NCBI GenBank assembly: GCA_031317595.1
Contig: JANCMB010000001.1
Coordinates: 1,916,971 to 1,980,970, forward strand
DNA: 64,000 nt
From: Glutamicibacter sp. PS
Lineage (GTDB): Bacteria; Actinomycetota; Actinomycetes; Actinomycetales; Micrococcaceae
Direction of reading: 5' to 3'
The notes under the pieces were generated by a model. The model worked only from the letters and a program-made list of their open reading frames with translations. It had not been told where the DNA came from and searched no databases. The position numbers and the translations under genes were made by a program. Shown here piece by piece: positions 25,314 to 34,135 of the stretch (position 1 is its first letter; the number at the start of each line of letters is the position of its first letter).

Positions 25314-25354
25314 GTCCGCCGCCGCACCCATAAAGCTCGGGTGCGGCGGCGGAC
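25314..25354. terminator. Strong terminator between convergent genes
   Basis: A perfect 16-bp inverted repeat (GTCCGCCGCCGCACCC and its complement) with a 9-base loop separates the rightward acyl-CoA synthetase from the leftward DUF1461 gene. It can serve both directions, though no long T tract follows. Confidence 0.85.
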
Positions 25355-25372
25355 GTCTACGTCTGGTGGGAA

Positions 25373-26848
25373 TTAACCCCCAAGGCCAAAGACGCGGGCG
25401 TCCTGACGCAGCCGCGAGGCTTCACGGCGTCGGGCCGTGGGCCAGCAGGCGCTCAGCGTGATCACCACACACAACACCACGAGGGCGGCCACGGTGATCG
25501 CCGAGTCAATCCAGAACTGCTCCGGATAGAGCCGGATGAGCGTATCGGTCACGTTGAAGGTCCAGGTCCCCTCGGTGAAGAACAAGGCGTGGAAGCTTGA
25601 GAAGAAACCGTTCCAGCCCAGCACGGCGGCCACGGCCAAGGCGGCAATTACCACCAGGAGCAGAATGGCTCCGGTAAAGCAGGAACGGCGTACGCCTCCG
25701 GCATAGCGACGCGCAAGATACACGATGCAGATAATGGCCAGTACCGCCAGGATCGCCCCGCCCAGATACACCGTGCCCATAAGGTTTTTCACATCGATCA
25801 TGTGTTGCACCTCACCGTCGGTGAACATGGTGGACCCGGTCGAGAATTTGAGACCAGAAAGGAATTCTGGTCCGGCAAAGTTATTGAGGAAATCCACTCC
25901 GTAGCTGCCATAGGTCAAGCGCTGCTCATCGGTGAATCCGTAGGCGTCCGAGGGGAAACCCGGGCGGCCGTAGGCCAGGGCCAAGAACAGTGGGGTGGCC
26001 ACCAGCCGTACCGCCGCAATCAAGGCCAGCAGCGGAAAGAGGATGGAGAGCACCACTTGCGCCGTACGCGCCAGCGGAGGCTTTGAGTTGAGGGCTCGTT
26101 CACGCGCCGCGCGGCGCTTGAGCGCCTCGGGCGAGGGTTTGGGTTCCGGAGAGTAGCTGCCGAAAACTCGGCTCCGCGCCTGGGCGACGGCCGCGGCCGA
26201 TGCCGGGGAGGACTTCTCGCTCGAATCGGCCACGCTGACCGGAGGAACCTCCGCGGGACGCTCGACCGGCTTCTGCCCTGCCGCGGACGGCTTGCCCGGT
26301 GCTGGCTTCGGTGCGGTTTGTGCGGCGGTGCGTGCCGCCTCCTTCTCGGCCTGAACCTCATGGGGAAGCTTGATCGCCCGGATCACGTCCTCGACGTCAC
26401 TGCCGGCTTTATCCCCATTCGTCGCTGCTTTGGCAGCGGGCTTGGCCGCGGCTGGCTTCGCAGCGGCCGGCTTGGCCGTGGGCTTCGCGGCCGGTTTGGC
26501 TGCAGCTGGCTTGTTCTGTGGGGCCTTGGCTGCGGCGGGCTTCGCCGCCGGTTTCGCGGTGGCCGAGGCGGCCGCCGGCTTAGCCGAGGCTTCCTTGGCG
26601 GCAGGCTTGCTCGTCTCCGGTGCGGCGCTGGTTGGCTTCGCTGGGGTCTGGGACTTGACCGTAGGCTGCTCGTTCGTTGCGGTTCGAGCCTGTTCCTGTG
26701 ACTGCTTTTTGTGCGCTTCGAGCCGCGCGGCGAGTTTCTCGGCCTTTTGGCTCAGCGAGGCCTGCTGCTTCGCGTCAGGCGTGGCCGCGGTCGTGGACTG
26801 AGATGCCGGGGTAGATGACCCGTTGGTATCTTTCGCCGCCTCTGCCAT
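25373..26848 (-). CDS. DUF1461 membrane protein with Ala/Lys/Pro-rich N-terminal tail
   Basis: A 491-residue protein in two parts. The first 240 residues are low complexity, dominated by AKPAAAKPAAK-type repeats (about residues 70-145) like histone H1 or PE/PK-rich linkers, with a Gln/Glu/Lys-rich start. The second half matches the DUF1461 (TIGR01906) family: a helix near 265, an external region with DGEVQHMIDVKN, two central helices, a FFTEGTWTF/RLYPEQFW segment and a last helix. The family has no known function. DUF1461 proteins are normally about 220-250 residues, so the tail is an addition. A GGAGG site supports the ATG. The tail is predicted to be cytoplasmic and could bind nucleic acid or acidic surfaces. 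Confidence 0.85.
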   Translation of the reverse strand: MAEAAKDTNGSSTPASQSTTAATPDAKQQASLSQKAEKLAARLEAHKKQSQEQARTATNEQPTVKSQTPAKPTSAAPETSKPAAKEASAKPAAASATAKPAAKPAAAKAPQNKPAAAKPAAKPTAKPAAAKPAAAKPAAKAATNGDKAGSDVEDVIRAIKLPHEVQAEKEAARTAAQTAPKPAPGKPSAAGQKPVERPAEVPPVSVADSSEKSSPASAAAVAQARSRVFGSYSPEPKPSPEALKRRAARERALNSKPPLARTAQVVLSILFPLLALIAAVRLVATPLFLALAYGRPGFPSDAYGFTDEQRLTYGSYGVDFLNNFAGPEFLSGLKFSTGSTMFTDGEVQHMIDVKNLMGTVYLGGAILAVLAIICIVYLARRYAGGVRRSCFTGAILLLVVIAALAVAAVLGWNGFFSSFHALFFTEGTWTFNVTDTLIRLYPEQFWIDSAITVAALVVLCVVITLSACWPTARRREASRLRQDARVFGLGG

Positions 26849-27026
26849 GAGGAAACCTCCAGAATATGCGCACTGATCGATGATTAACGGCGCGGTGTGC
26901 CCAGCGTAGGCTCCTGCAGGTTCAGCTTATCCAGCGCGAGGAGCGCAACGGCGCATATCCACACCGAAAACCCAGCCGAGGTTGAGAGATTTCGGCGGCC
27001 GTTACGCTACCGGGGCACGATGCTGG

Positions 27027-27419
27027 CTAGGACTCTTCCGGATCGGTGCGTGGAAAGAGCATGGCGACGCGAGGCCCACTATCGAGGCGCGCCCCGCGGG
27101 CGGTACGCATCGTTTCCGGGGCCGGGTTCTCCTGGAGTTCGGGTCGAGCATCGCGTTCGCGCACGGCTTGGGCCAGCGCATAAAGTTCATCGACCGGCTC
27201 GGGTTCGGCGGGCAGTTCGGATAACGCCCCTCGGATCAGTTTCCACCCGCTGGGCACGGTCAAGCCATTGGCGTGCCGGGCACAGAGGTCGTAGCAGTGT
27301 GGCTCGGGGTATGTGGCCAATGGACCAAGCACGGCCGTGGAGTCCGCGTACACGTAGGTCAACGTGGCGCGAGCGGCCTCCTGGCAGGCGGGGCGGGAAC
27401 ACAGACGTAGAGCATGCAC
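27027..27419 (-). CDS. DUF3499 family protein
   Basis: A 130-residue actinobacterial protein of unknown function. It has two paired-Cys segments, LCSRPACQEAA near the N terminus and HCYDLCARHANGL in the middle, which probably bind zinc, and a conserved TLTYVYADSTAVLGPLA. In mycobacteria the homologue (Rv3259) lies beside whiB2; here whiB lies on the far side of two large genes, so the neighbourhood is conserved but rearranged. The ATG at 27419 overlaps no gene and is divergent from the zincin-family gene. Confidence 0.87.
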   Translation of the reverse strand: MHALRLCSRPACQEAARATLTYVYADSTAVLGPLATYPEPHCYDLCARHANGLTVPSGWKLIRGALSELPAEPEPVDELYALAQAVRERDARPELQENPAPETMRTARGARLDSGPRVAMLFPRTDPEES

Positions 27420-27508
27420 ACCTTTAGTCTACTCGGCGAGTACCTGCTGTGCGCTGTAGCCGACGCGGCCGGAGCGCATGGCGTTCGCTTCAAGTGCCTA
27501 GCGACTTG

Positions 27509-27514
27509 TAGTGT
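27509..27514 (+). promoter_or_regulatory. -10 box of a leaderless zincin-family transcript
   Basis: TAGTGT ends 7 bases before the ATG at 27522; no ribosome site is present. The arrangement suggests a leaderless mRNA. Confidence 0.45.
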
Positions 27515-27521
27515 TAGCTCC

Positions 27522-27971
27522 ATGGACGATCAGTTCGCGGCGCCACGCCGGCGCCGTTGGCGGCATGGACGTGGCCGTCGCGGCCCGCTGATGCCCATGC
27601 ATTTGCCTGGCTACCGCTCACGGCCAGAGCGTTTCGATGACGCGGTCATGGCCAGCGCCCAACGACTCGCCGAACGGTGGGGCACGGCGATCGAAGCGAT
27701 CGACTTCAGTATCTTGCCGGTCCCCGGCGACAAACTTCTCGACAAAGCCGCAGCGCATGGCACCCGTGTGCCATTGAGCAGTTCTCGGCCGGCCAAGGAG
27801 CGGCGCCCGGCACGCATTACGATCTACCGGCTGCCCATCGAACGGCTGGCCGAGTCGCCGGTGGATATTGTGGACATTGTGCACCAGTGCATCGTGCAAG
27901 AGGTCGCGAATCTCTGGCTCCGCGACCCGCACGAAATCGATCCGGAGTTCTACCCCGACGACCGCGACTAG
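27522..27971 (+). CDS. Zincin_1 (metallopeptidase-like) family protein with degenerate active site
   Basis: A 149-residue protein with a basic N terminus (RRRRWRHGRGRRGPLMP) followed by FDDAVMASAQRLAERWG, PARITIYRLPIERL and a C-terminal VHQCIVQEVANLWLRDP. These match the small metallopeptidase-like family found beside DUF3499 in actinobacteria. The zinc motif HExxH reads QEVAN here, so catalytic activity is doubtful; other actinobacterial members also depart from the motif. The first ATG of the open frame (27414) overlaps the DUF3499 start, while the ATG at 27522 has a well-placed -10 box. It converges with the DUF5719 gene, ending 3 bases from it. Confidence 0.78.
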   Translation: MDDQFAAPRRRRWRHGRGRRGPLMPMHLPGYRSRPERFDDAVMASAQRLAERWGTAIEAIDFSILPVPGDKLLDKAAAHGTRVPLSSSRPAKERRPARITIYRLPIERLAESPVDIVDIVHQCIVQEVANLWLRDPHEIDPEFYPDDRD

Positions 27972-27974
27972 TCG

Positions 27975-29813
27975 CTACCCGGCAACGTTCACCACGATGC
28001 CATCGCGCCCAGTGGTGGCCTGTGGCATTGCTGCCCAGCCCAAAGAGCGATCCGCGCCCCAGACAAGCTGGGCAATGTAGGCGTTCGAATCACCCTCGAA
28101 GACCACTGCGCTGGCCTGCTCATCGGTATCCCGGGGTTTAAAGTTCACGCTGGTGCCCTGGGCGATTTTCAGACTCTGCGACTTGTGCAGTTTTCCGTCC
28201 TTGCCCACCACGGTGGCGCGTACTTCGGAGGCGGCGAAGGGCGCCGTCAGCGTAAATTCGCCGTTGCCTTCGGCCGCCACCGGCATGACTTGGGTGCCGT
28301 TGAGGGCCTGTGAGCTAGCCGCCCATGCCTGGTCGGAGGACTTCTTGGGATCCGACCCACGCACCATGCGTACCGACGCGGTCACCGGATCGTTGGATTC
28401 AACCACCACCGAATAGGTTCCCGGGGCCACCGAAGATAGGTCCACAATGCTGGTGGCGTTGGACGCGACCGCCAGATTATCTCCCAGCTCGGCCTTGACC
28501 TCGCCCTTGGCATCGAGCAGTTTCACTGTGAAACCAGCACCGGCGGCACCGGTGGCCGCCACGTGCAGCTGCGGCACAAGATTGTTCTGACCTCCAGAGC
28601 CGGTTAGCTTCTCGAGATCACCGGGCTGCGGAATCCACACACCGGGGATGACCTGCTTGGCGGCTGCCACCGCATTGGCTTGTACCCAGTCCACGCCGGA
28701 GGGCGTCAGACCACGCAGGGAGGCTTGCTGCACCATCGCGGTGATCTTACCGCCGGTGCTATCCACCGATACGGCCACGGACTCTTCATCCGGCGCATAT
28801 GCTCCGAGCACGATGGCCCGGGTAGCCCCCGGCGCCAGCACAATATTCTGCAAGGTCGGGGCATCGATGAGCCCCTCACGGCCACGTAACTGCAGGTTCA
28901 ACTGCGCGCTGGTCCGCGTGGGGTTCGCCAGGTGCAAAACACTGGTGGTACCTGTTTGCGTCTGCAATCCGGTAAAGCGCCAGTTGGCCGAGGGTACCTG
29001 ACAGCTGGCAATCGCCAGGCCGGCTAGGTCGCCGTCCTTTGCGAAGAAACTACGCAAGCCGCTGCCGATGGAGGGAAGCTGCCCCAGCGGCTGAACACCG
29101 AACAAGGCAGCCGAGGAGCGTTTGGAATCCGTATCCACCCGAGCAACACGCCCGGTCAAACCCTCGGCATCGGCTCCCTTGGCTTCGGCGGCTTCCTGCT
29201 CGTCGATGCGCTTGGTGATGTCTTTGGCATCGCTGCCGTCAAGTGCCGACAGGCTCGCTCCCGGCATCCGCTTGGCAAGATCGGAGACCAACGCGGTGCG
29301 CAGGCTCGTCGAAATGTCCTTCGCGCCAGGCTCAAACTGCGGGTCAACCCCGTCCACGCCCTTCAGAAGCTGCGGCGCGGGCAGGCACACGCTCTGCGCG
29401 TCACCGGCAGGCAAGGAGGTCACCGCGGCCGGAAGGGTTTGTCGATCCGGTTCTGGTAGCAGTAGCGAGCCCGCGGCGACGAGTCCGCCGGTGACACCAA
29501 CCGCTAGGCAAGAGAGCAGTGCGGCGCCAACTTTCCGGCGGCGCTGATGGTGCTGTGCGTCCTTCTTCGCGGCACGCGAAACCTTTGCCAACTTGCGCTG
29601 GCGCTTGGCCACGGACGGATCCAGCGGTTCGGATGCCTTCTGGGTTGCCTCTGTCCCGGCGCTTTGGTCCTTGACCGGCTCGGGTGCAGGCTTCGGCGCT
29701 GGCTCCTTGGACGAGGCTGGCTTCGGTTCAGGCTGGCGCTCTGGTTTGGCGGCACCGACCGGTTCGGGCAGGTCGGAGTCGCGGGCCGGTTCCCCTCGGG
29801 TGGAATCAGACAC
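27975..29813 (-). CDS. DUF5719 family membrane-anchored secreted protein
   Basis: A 612-residue protein. A Pro/Glu/Lys-rich cytoplasmic head (about 1-85) leads to one membrane helix (about 93-117, VGAALLSCLAVGVTGGLVAAG), after which the protein is external. The external part has beta-rich repeats like GTTSVLHLANPTRTSAQLNL and GTYSVVVESNDPVTASVRMV, as in DUF5719. Its ATG overlaps the stop of the giant glycosyltransferase (shared base 29813), so the two are coupled. This gene pair is conserved in actinobacteria and probably works in envelope glycan assembly. Function unknown. Confidence 0.83.
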   Translation of the reverse strand: MSDSTRGEPARDSDLPEPVGAAKPERQPEPKPASSKEPAPKPAPEPVKDQSAGTEATQKASEPLDPSVAKRQRKLAKVSRAAKKDAQHHQRRRKVGAALLSCLAVGVTGGLVAAGSLLLPEPDRQTLPAAVTSLPAGDAQSVCLPAPQLLKGVDGVDPQFEPGAKDISTSLRTALVSDLAKRMPGASLSALDGSDAKDITKRIDEQEAAEAKGADAEGLTGRVARVDTDSKRSSAALFGVQPLGQLPSIGSGLRSFFAKDGDLAGLAIASCQVPSANWRFTGLQTQTGTTSVLHLANPTRTSAQLNLQLRGREGLIDAPTLQNIVLAPGATRAIVLGAYAPDEESVAVSVDSTGGKITAMVQQASLRGLTPSGVDWVQANAVAAAKQVIPGVWIPQPGDLEKLTGSGGQNNLVPQLHVAATGAAGAGFTVKLLDAKGEVKAELGDNLAVASNATSIVDLSSVAPGTYSVVVESNDPVTASVRMVRGSDPKKSSDQAWAASSQALNGTQVMPVAAEGNGEFTLTAPFAASEVRATVVGKDGKLHKSQSLKIAQGTSVNFKPRDTDEQASAVVFEGDSNAYIAQLVWGADRSLGWAAMPQATTGRDGIVVNVAG

Positions 29814-32800
29814 TACTTCTTCTCCTGCTCTGCGTCGCTGTCGGAAATCCGGTCGCTGAGCTTCGGGTTGAGATCTTCACGAACACGGTGGGCACGTTCA
29901 CGCGCCTCACGTCGGCTCAGGGCCGGTCGCGGTGCCGCAGTGGCGGCCGGTACGGTCTCGGGAAGCACCTCTGGCTCTTCCGACGTAGTTTCCGTGGTCA
30001 CTGAAGCGTCGTTCGATTTACCGCGGAATCGGTATTCTCCGGTGCGGTAACTCACCAGACGCCGGTTGCTCGGTACCGGGATGGCCAAGAGGACGGTGAT
30101 CAACAAGACCACTGCACCAAGCACAATCGCAGGAATCGCCAACGGTTGCTCGTATCGGACGGAAAGTTGGCCCGCTTCGGCTGGAACCTTCCAGGCTTGC
30201 GCCCAACGGTTCTGTGAGTCATCCGGATAGCTCACCGACTGCAGAGGTTCACCATTGAAGCTGGCCCGCCACCGCGGGTCGGCGGCAGTGCCCAGCACCA
30301 GAGTCCGTTCAGCGGAGGCCTCTGAAAGCTGAAGGTTACGAATCTTATCGCGACTGGATTCCAGCACGGAGATCGTTCCGTTCTCGTGGATAATGCGGGC
30401 AAACCCGCTGCCGGCCTCACCGTCGCTGTCCTCGTAGCCCACACGCCAGAGCCAGCCGCTGTCGGTTTGACCCACGGCGGCCAAGCCGGTGGCCGAGTCC
30501 AAGACGCGAACCGTCGCCGACGCGGCCTCGCCACGTTCGTTGAGCACCACATAGCCAACGCCCAAATCGCCGAGCAATTCACGGGCGTCCAATGCTGATT
30601 CGGACAGCAGCATCGCCACGGCTTCGCGCTGCGCCTGCTCGGTGGCCGAATCATTGTTCCGCTCCGGGGCCCACAGTGGGCCGGTCAGCTGGCGAGCCTG
30701 GCTGACGATACTAAGCGAATCGAGGCTTTGGCCGTCTCCACTAACTAGTTGGCTGTCGATATCCCCGTTTGAGCGTCGGGTGAGCACGAGTGTGCGTTCG
30801 GCCGCGGCACTGCGCCCCGCATCGGCCGCGGTGGCCGGTACGGTACGGGCCACCGACGGTCCTACCTGGCGGGTCCCAGCCAGCGCCACGGAACGATCGT
30901 CCTGGGCGGTAAACAGTTGCCCGGCCATGGAGATGGTTCCGGCAGCCAACACGCTGATCACGGCCAGCGCCGTGATCGCTCCAAGCAGGCTACGCGGTGC
31001 CGGCCGACGTGCCGAACGAGCCAGTTGTTCCTGCCGCACGGCCGCCACCGAGGTCGCGGCGGCACCTATCAGTGCCAGTACCGCGAGCGAGATGAACGGC
31101 CCGGCATAGGCGGTCACCGCCTGATCGGAATCGAGCGCTGCCGGCAAACGCCCCAGCCCCCACCCGGCCAGTAGCGATAGGGCCGCGGCCCACATGAGCA
31201 ATCGCGGGTTGCGCCGCGAGGCAAAGTTGGAGCTGAAACCGGCACCGATGGTGCCAGCGCAGGCCAGCAGCAGCACCGGGGCCCCGACGAGTAGCGCCGC
31301 GACGAGGGCCCACGGACCCTGCGGAAGCCAGCCGAAACCTACCGGCGCACCGGCGATGTCGAAGGCCTGTGGGAAGCCCAGGAGCATCTGCCATAGCGGG
31401 GCCGGATCGTAGGCCAATGGGGCGCCTGGTTCGCCGAGCAATACGCGTGGGGTTTCAATGGCATCCAACAGCACTGGCAGATTCCAGAGCACCGCAGGTA
31501 GCGGCACCCACCACAGGGTTTTGGCTCGGCGCGGTGCGAGCAGTGCCAGCAGGTACACGAGCACCACGAGCGTTAGGAAGAAAGGTAGGGATCCGGTCGA
31601 GATCGCAAAAAGAAGCAAGGCAGCGCAGGCCGACGCGGTCCACGCCGACTTACGTTGTTCGGTGGCCTCGCGTTCCACCGTGCCCTCAACCGGCACCTGT
31701 GCGTTCATGGCACGAAGCAGGGCCATAAGGAACAACGGCAACAGTACGTGAATGGCTGCCGCCCCTAGGCGCCCGGAGTTCAGCGCGGCGAAAAGCGAGG
31801 GCTGCAAGCCCCAGAGCAATGCCACGACGAATCGCAGCGCGCGCGAACGGCTGAGGGCACCAATCCCCCACCATGCGGTGAATCCGGCCAGCGGAATCAG
31901 CGCCAGATACAGGATCACCATGGCTTGATTTGCGTGGTTTACCGAGATCAGCCCGAGTAGCAAATACATCGAATCAGCATTGTCCGGAGCCGCGCCGAGA
32001 CCCGTTCCCAACGGTTGCCACCAGGAAAAAGCGTTGGCCACAAGCTGCGAAAGCGAGGTCGACAGCGGGCGCATGGCACCACCGTCTAGCGCCGACGCGC
32101 CAAGAATTGAGCGCCAGCCGACCAAAGAAACACCTACGAGTAGCGCAAGGGCCAGCAACAGCGAAAGCACCGCCGAGGTCCGCGGCGGGCGGGCCAAACT
32201 GGCGTAGTCGCCGAAGTTATCGCCACTGGGTTCCATCGGTCCGGCGGCACCCGAACCGTCTCCGTAGACGTCTTGTTCCGTACGTCCGGTGGCGAGGTTG
32301 CGGCGATATTCGCGCACCTGCGCGCCGGTAGCCATGAGCTTGCGGACCTGTCGCCGCGGGATCTGCTTGCTCGAGCGCACCTGGCGGCGCGAGGCGGCAA
32401 GTTTCAGCGGAGAAAAGAGCCCGCGCAGCGTGGCGCCGAGATGGCTAAAGGCGTGCCCCGGGTCCTTGGCCAGTAGCGCACCCATGAAGTGCACGAGCGA
32501 ACCGGCGAGAATGCCGATCCAGAGTAGCGGCAGGGCGGCCGGGGCCGCATATTTGAGCCGCATGAAAACTTCGGCACGTCGCGCTTCCCGCGGACCTGCC
32601 ATGCTCTCGACCACATCGGCGTGGTGATACATCTTGGCCTCGGGGACCACAACCACGCGGTGCCCGGCTAGGCGGTTGCGCCACGACAGGTCGACGTCGT
32701 CTCCGCGTCCGGGCAACGCCGGGTCGAAACCACCGAGTTCCTCGAATACTTCACGCCGGATGAACATGCCTGCGGAAGAGACGGCAAAGTAGTCGCTGCG

Positions 32801-33292
32801 CGCGTCATACTGCCCCTGATCAACTTCGTCGGTGTCGACCATGGTCAGGCGTTGCGCAAGGCGGTCCACCACAAGTCCTACCTCGACCAGCCGCCGCGGA
32901 TTATCAATGTCCAGCAGCTTACAACCCGCGATGGAGACCGATTCGGAGGCCTCCACGGTCCGGGTGAGGTGTTCCAGCGCGTCGGTGGCCGGGGTTGAAT
33001 CGTCGTGGATGATCCAGAGCCACTCGTCACGATCTTCGCGGGCAGCAGGCAAGGCTTCAACGGCCTCGGCCACGGAGCGCCCCAGGGAATGCTTGGGCGC
33101 ATGGAGCAGCGCGGCGTTGGAGGGAAGATTGACCTTCAGCGTCTCGAACGAGCTGTCTTGAGAGGCCGCGTCCACGCCAACGAATCGTTCAATGGGGCGA
33201 GTCTGGTTGCGCAGAGCGGCAAGAGTGCGTGGCAAATAGTCAGCGCCATCGTGCGCAGCGACGATGGCGGTGACATGGATTGGCGGGCGAAT
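29813..33292 (-). CDS. Large multi-pass membrane family 2 glycosyltransferase, probable ATT start
   Basis: About 1159 residues. Residues about 1-260 form a GT2 (GT-A) domain with VTAIVAAHDGADYLPRTL at its start, an acidic WLWIIHDDSTPATDALEHL metal site, and GRGDDVDLSWRNRLAG. About 13 hydrophobic segments follow, an external C-terminal region, a last helix near 1080 and a basic tail. The family N terminus lies upstream of the only usual start codon (TTG at 33235). No ATG, GTG or TTG occurs between there and an in-frame TGA within whiB. An ATT at 33290-33292 overlaps the whiB stop by one base (TAATT) and would give the N terminus Met-Arg-Pro-Pro-Ile-His-Val. It probably adds sugars to envelope polymers. 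Confidence 0.83.
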   Translation of the reverse strand: MRPPIHVTAIVAAHDGADYLPRTLAALRNQTRPIERFVGVDAASQDSSFETLKVNLPSNAALLHAPKHSLGRSVAEAVEALPAAREDRDEWLWIIHDDSTPATDALEHLTRTVEASESVSIAGCKLLDIDNPRRLVEVGLVVDRLAQRLTMVDTDEVDQGQYDARSDYFAVSSAGMFIRREVFEELGGFDPALPGRGDDVDLSWRNRLAGHRVVVVPEAKMYHHADVVESMAGPREARRAEVFMRLKYAAPAALPLLWIGILAGSLVHFMGALLAKDPGHAFSHLGATLRGLFSPLKLAASRRQVRSSKQIPRRQVRKLMATGAQVREYRRNLATGRTEQDVYGDGSGAAGPMEPSGDNFGDYASLARPPRTSAVLSLLLALALLVGVSLVGWRSILGASALDGGAMRPLSTSLSQLVANAFSWWQPLGTGLGAAPDNADSMYLLLGLISVNHANQAMVILYLALIPLAGFTAWWGIGALSRSRALRFVVALLWGLQPSLFAALNSGRLGAAAIHVLLPLFLMALLRAMNAQVPVEGTVEREATEQRKSAWTASACAALLLFAISTGSLPFFLTLVVLVYLLALLAPRRAKTLWWVPLPAVLWNLPVLLDAIETPRVLLGEPGAPLAYDPAPLWQMLLGFPQAFDIAGAPVGFGWLPQGPWALVAALLVGAPVLLLACAGTIGAGFSSNFASRRNPRLLMWAAALSLLAGWGLGRLPAALDSDQAVTAYAGPFISLAVLALIGAAATSVAAVRQEQLARSARRPAPRSLLGAITALAVISVLAAGTISMAGQLFTAQDDRSVALAGTRQVGPSVARTVPATAADAGRSAAAERTLVLTRRSNGDIDSQLVSGDGQSLDSLSIVSQARQLTGPLWAPERNNDSATEQAQREAVAMLLSESALDARELLGDLGVGYVVLNERGEAASATVRVLDSATGLAAVGQTDSGWLWRVGYEDSDGEAGSGFARIIHENGTISVLESSRDKIRNLQLSEASAERTLVLGTAADPRWRASFNGEPLQSVSYPDDSQNRWAQAWKVPAEAGQLSVRYEQPLAIPAIVLGAVVLLITVLLAIPVPSNRRLVSYRTGEYRFRGKSNDASVTTETTSEEPEVLPETVPAATAAPRPALSRREARERAHRVREDLNPKLSDRISDSDAEQEKK

Positions 33293-33825
33293 TAGATGGC
33301 TCGTTTCCGTAGGCGGCGGCGTTCGCGCTCCGAGAGCCCTCCCCAGATACCGAAACGCTCATCGTTGCTCAACGCATATTCAAGACACTCTGAACGTACC
33401 GCACAGGCACCGCAAACGCGCTTCGCATCGCGGGTGGATCCACCCTTTTCCGGGAAGAATGCCTCCGGATCGGTCTGTGCGCACAGGGCACGGGCCTGCC
33501 AGCCCAGCTCACCCTCGTCCAGATCGCCGCCGACACCCAGCCATACGGCCTTGATGCTGTCGCGGACCTGCTCATCTTCATCGAGTTCCGGTGCCCACGA
33601 GCCTGCGGTGGACACAGCCTCGGTCGCCTCTACTGGCTGCGCCTCTTCTTCGCGCTCGAGGAGCGCGTCTGCAGCCTTCTCTAGATCTTCAGCGAGCGAA
33701 TCTCGCTCTTGATCCTCCGCCTGAGGATCGACAAACCAATCGGATGGAGCGCCTTCGAGCCCGTACTGGGACGACGCAACAGCTGATGTCGAAATATCGG
33801 AGTACGCCTGCTCCAAATTCGCCAT
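33292..33825 (-). CDS. WhiB-family iron-sulfur transcription factor, WhiB2-like
   Basis: A 177-residue WhiB protein. The C-terminal half has the four cluster cysteines (ALCAQ, then VCGACAVRSEC), the turn FGIWGGLSERERRRLRKR and a basic DNA-binding tail. The N-terminal 85 residues are acidic, with many Glu/Asp, and longer than in typical WhiB2. The neighbourhood (GT2, DUF5719, DUF3499, manA) matches the mycobacterial whiB2 locus, which controls septation. The ATG at 33825 has an AAAGG site; the ORF extends upstream without support. Its stop overlaps the putative ATT start of the glycosyltransferase. Confidence 0.9.
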   Translation of the reverse strand: MANLEQAYSDISTSAVASSQYGLEGAPSDWFVDPQAEDQERDSLAEDLEKAADALLEREEEAQPVEATEAVSTAGSWAPELDEDEQVRDSIKAVWLGVGGDLDEGELGWQARALCAQTDPEAFFPEKGGSTRDAKRVCGACAVRSECLEYALSNDERFGIWGGLSERERRRLRKRAI

Positions 33826-33988
33826 GTGATGTTGACCTTTCGCTTGGTTTGAGTTAGTTAGGCAGGTTACACCGATGCCCATTCGCTTCTATTTATTCCA
33901 TCGATCTAGCGTAAATGGCTATCGAAGCGAACTCACCATCTAATTACATCCGTGTAACTCGCCCATAGTCAAGCGGGGAGGTCATTCT

Positions 33989-34135
33989 ATGGAGACTTCT
34001 CAGCAAACTCTCGGCACAACACGCCGAGAAGAATGGAAGGTTAACCGGGCGTGCCCCCGTGGGGGTCGTATCTTGACGCGGAATTGGTTAAGTTTCTTCT
34101 ATGACCGATACAGCGCGCCCCGCTCCATACATTGA
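33989..34135 (+). CDS. Possible 48-codon upstream ORF before the TIGR03089 gene
   Basis: An ATG with a strong GGGGAGG site 7 bases upstream opens a 48-codon frame that runs 35 bases into the TIGR03089 gene in another frame. The peptide (starting METSQQTLGTTRREEW) is basic and has no recognised features. It lies in the whiB/TIGR03089 divergent region (33826-34100), which otherwise holds an AT-rich whiB promoter area and a GCCCCC-GT-GGGGGT dyad near 34051. It could be a regulatory uORF or chance. Confidence 0.25.
   Translation: METSQQTLGTTRREEWKVNRACPRGGRILTRNWLSFFYDRYSAPRSIH
34089..34094 (+). promoter_or_regulatory. -10 box of a leaderless TIGR03089 transcript
   Basis: TAAGTT ends 6 bases before the ATG at 34101 and a TTGACG lies about 10 bases before it. 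The -35 spacing is too short, so only the -10 and leaderless start are suggested. Confidence 0.35.

Noticed and set aside
26400-26640. GC-rich repeats that might be a CRISPR array or VNTR
   Set aside because: They encode the in-frame AKPAA repeats of the DUF1461 protein; units are short and irregular, with no spacers.
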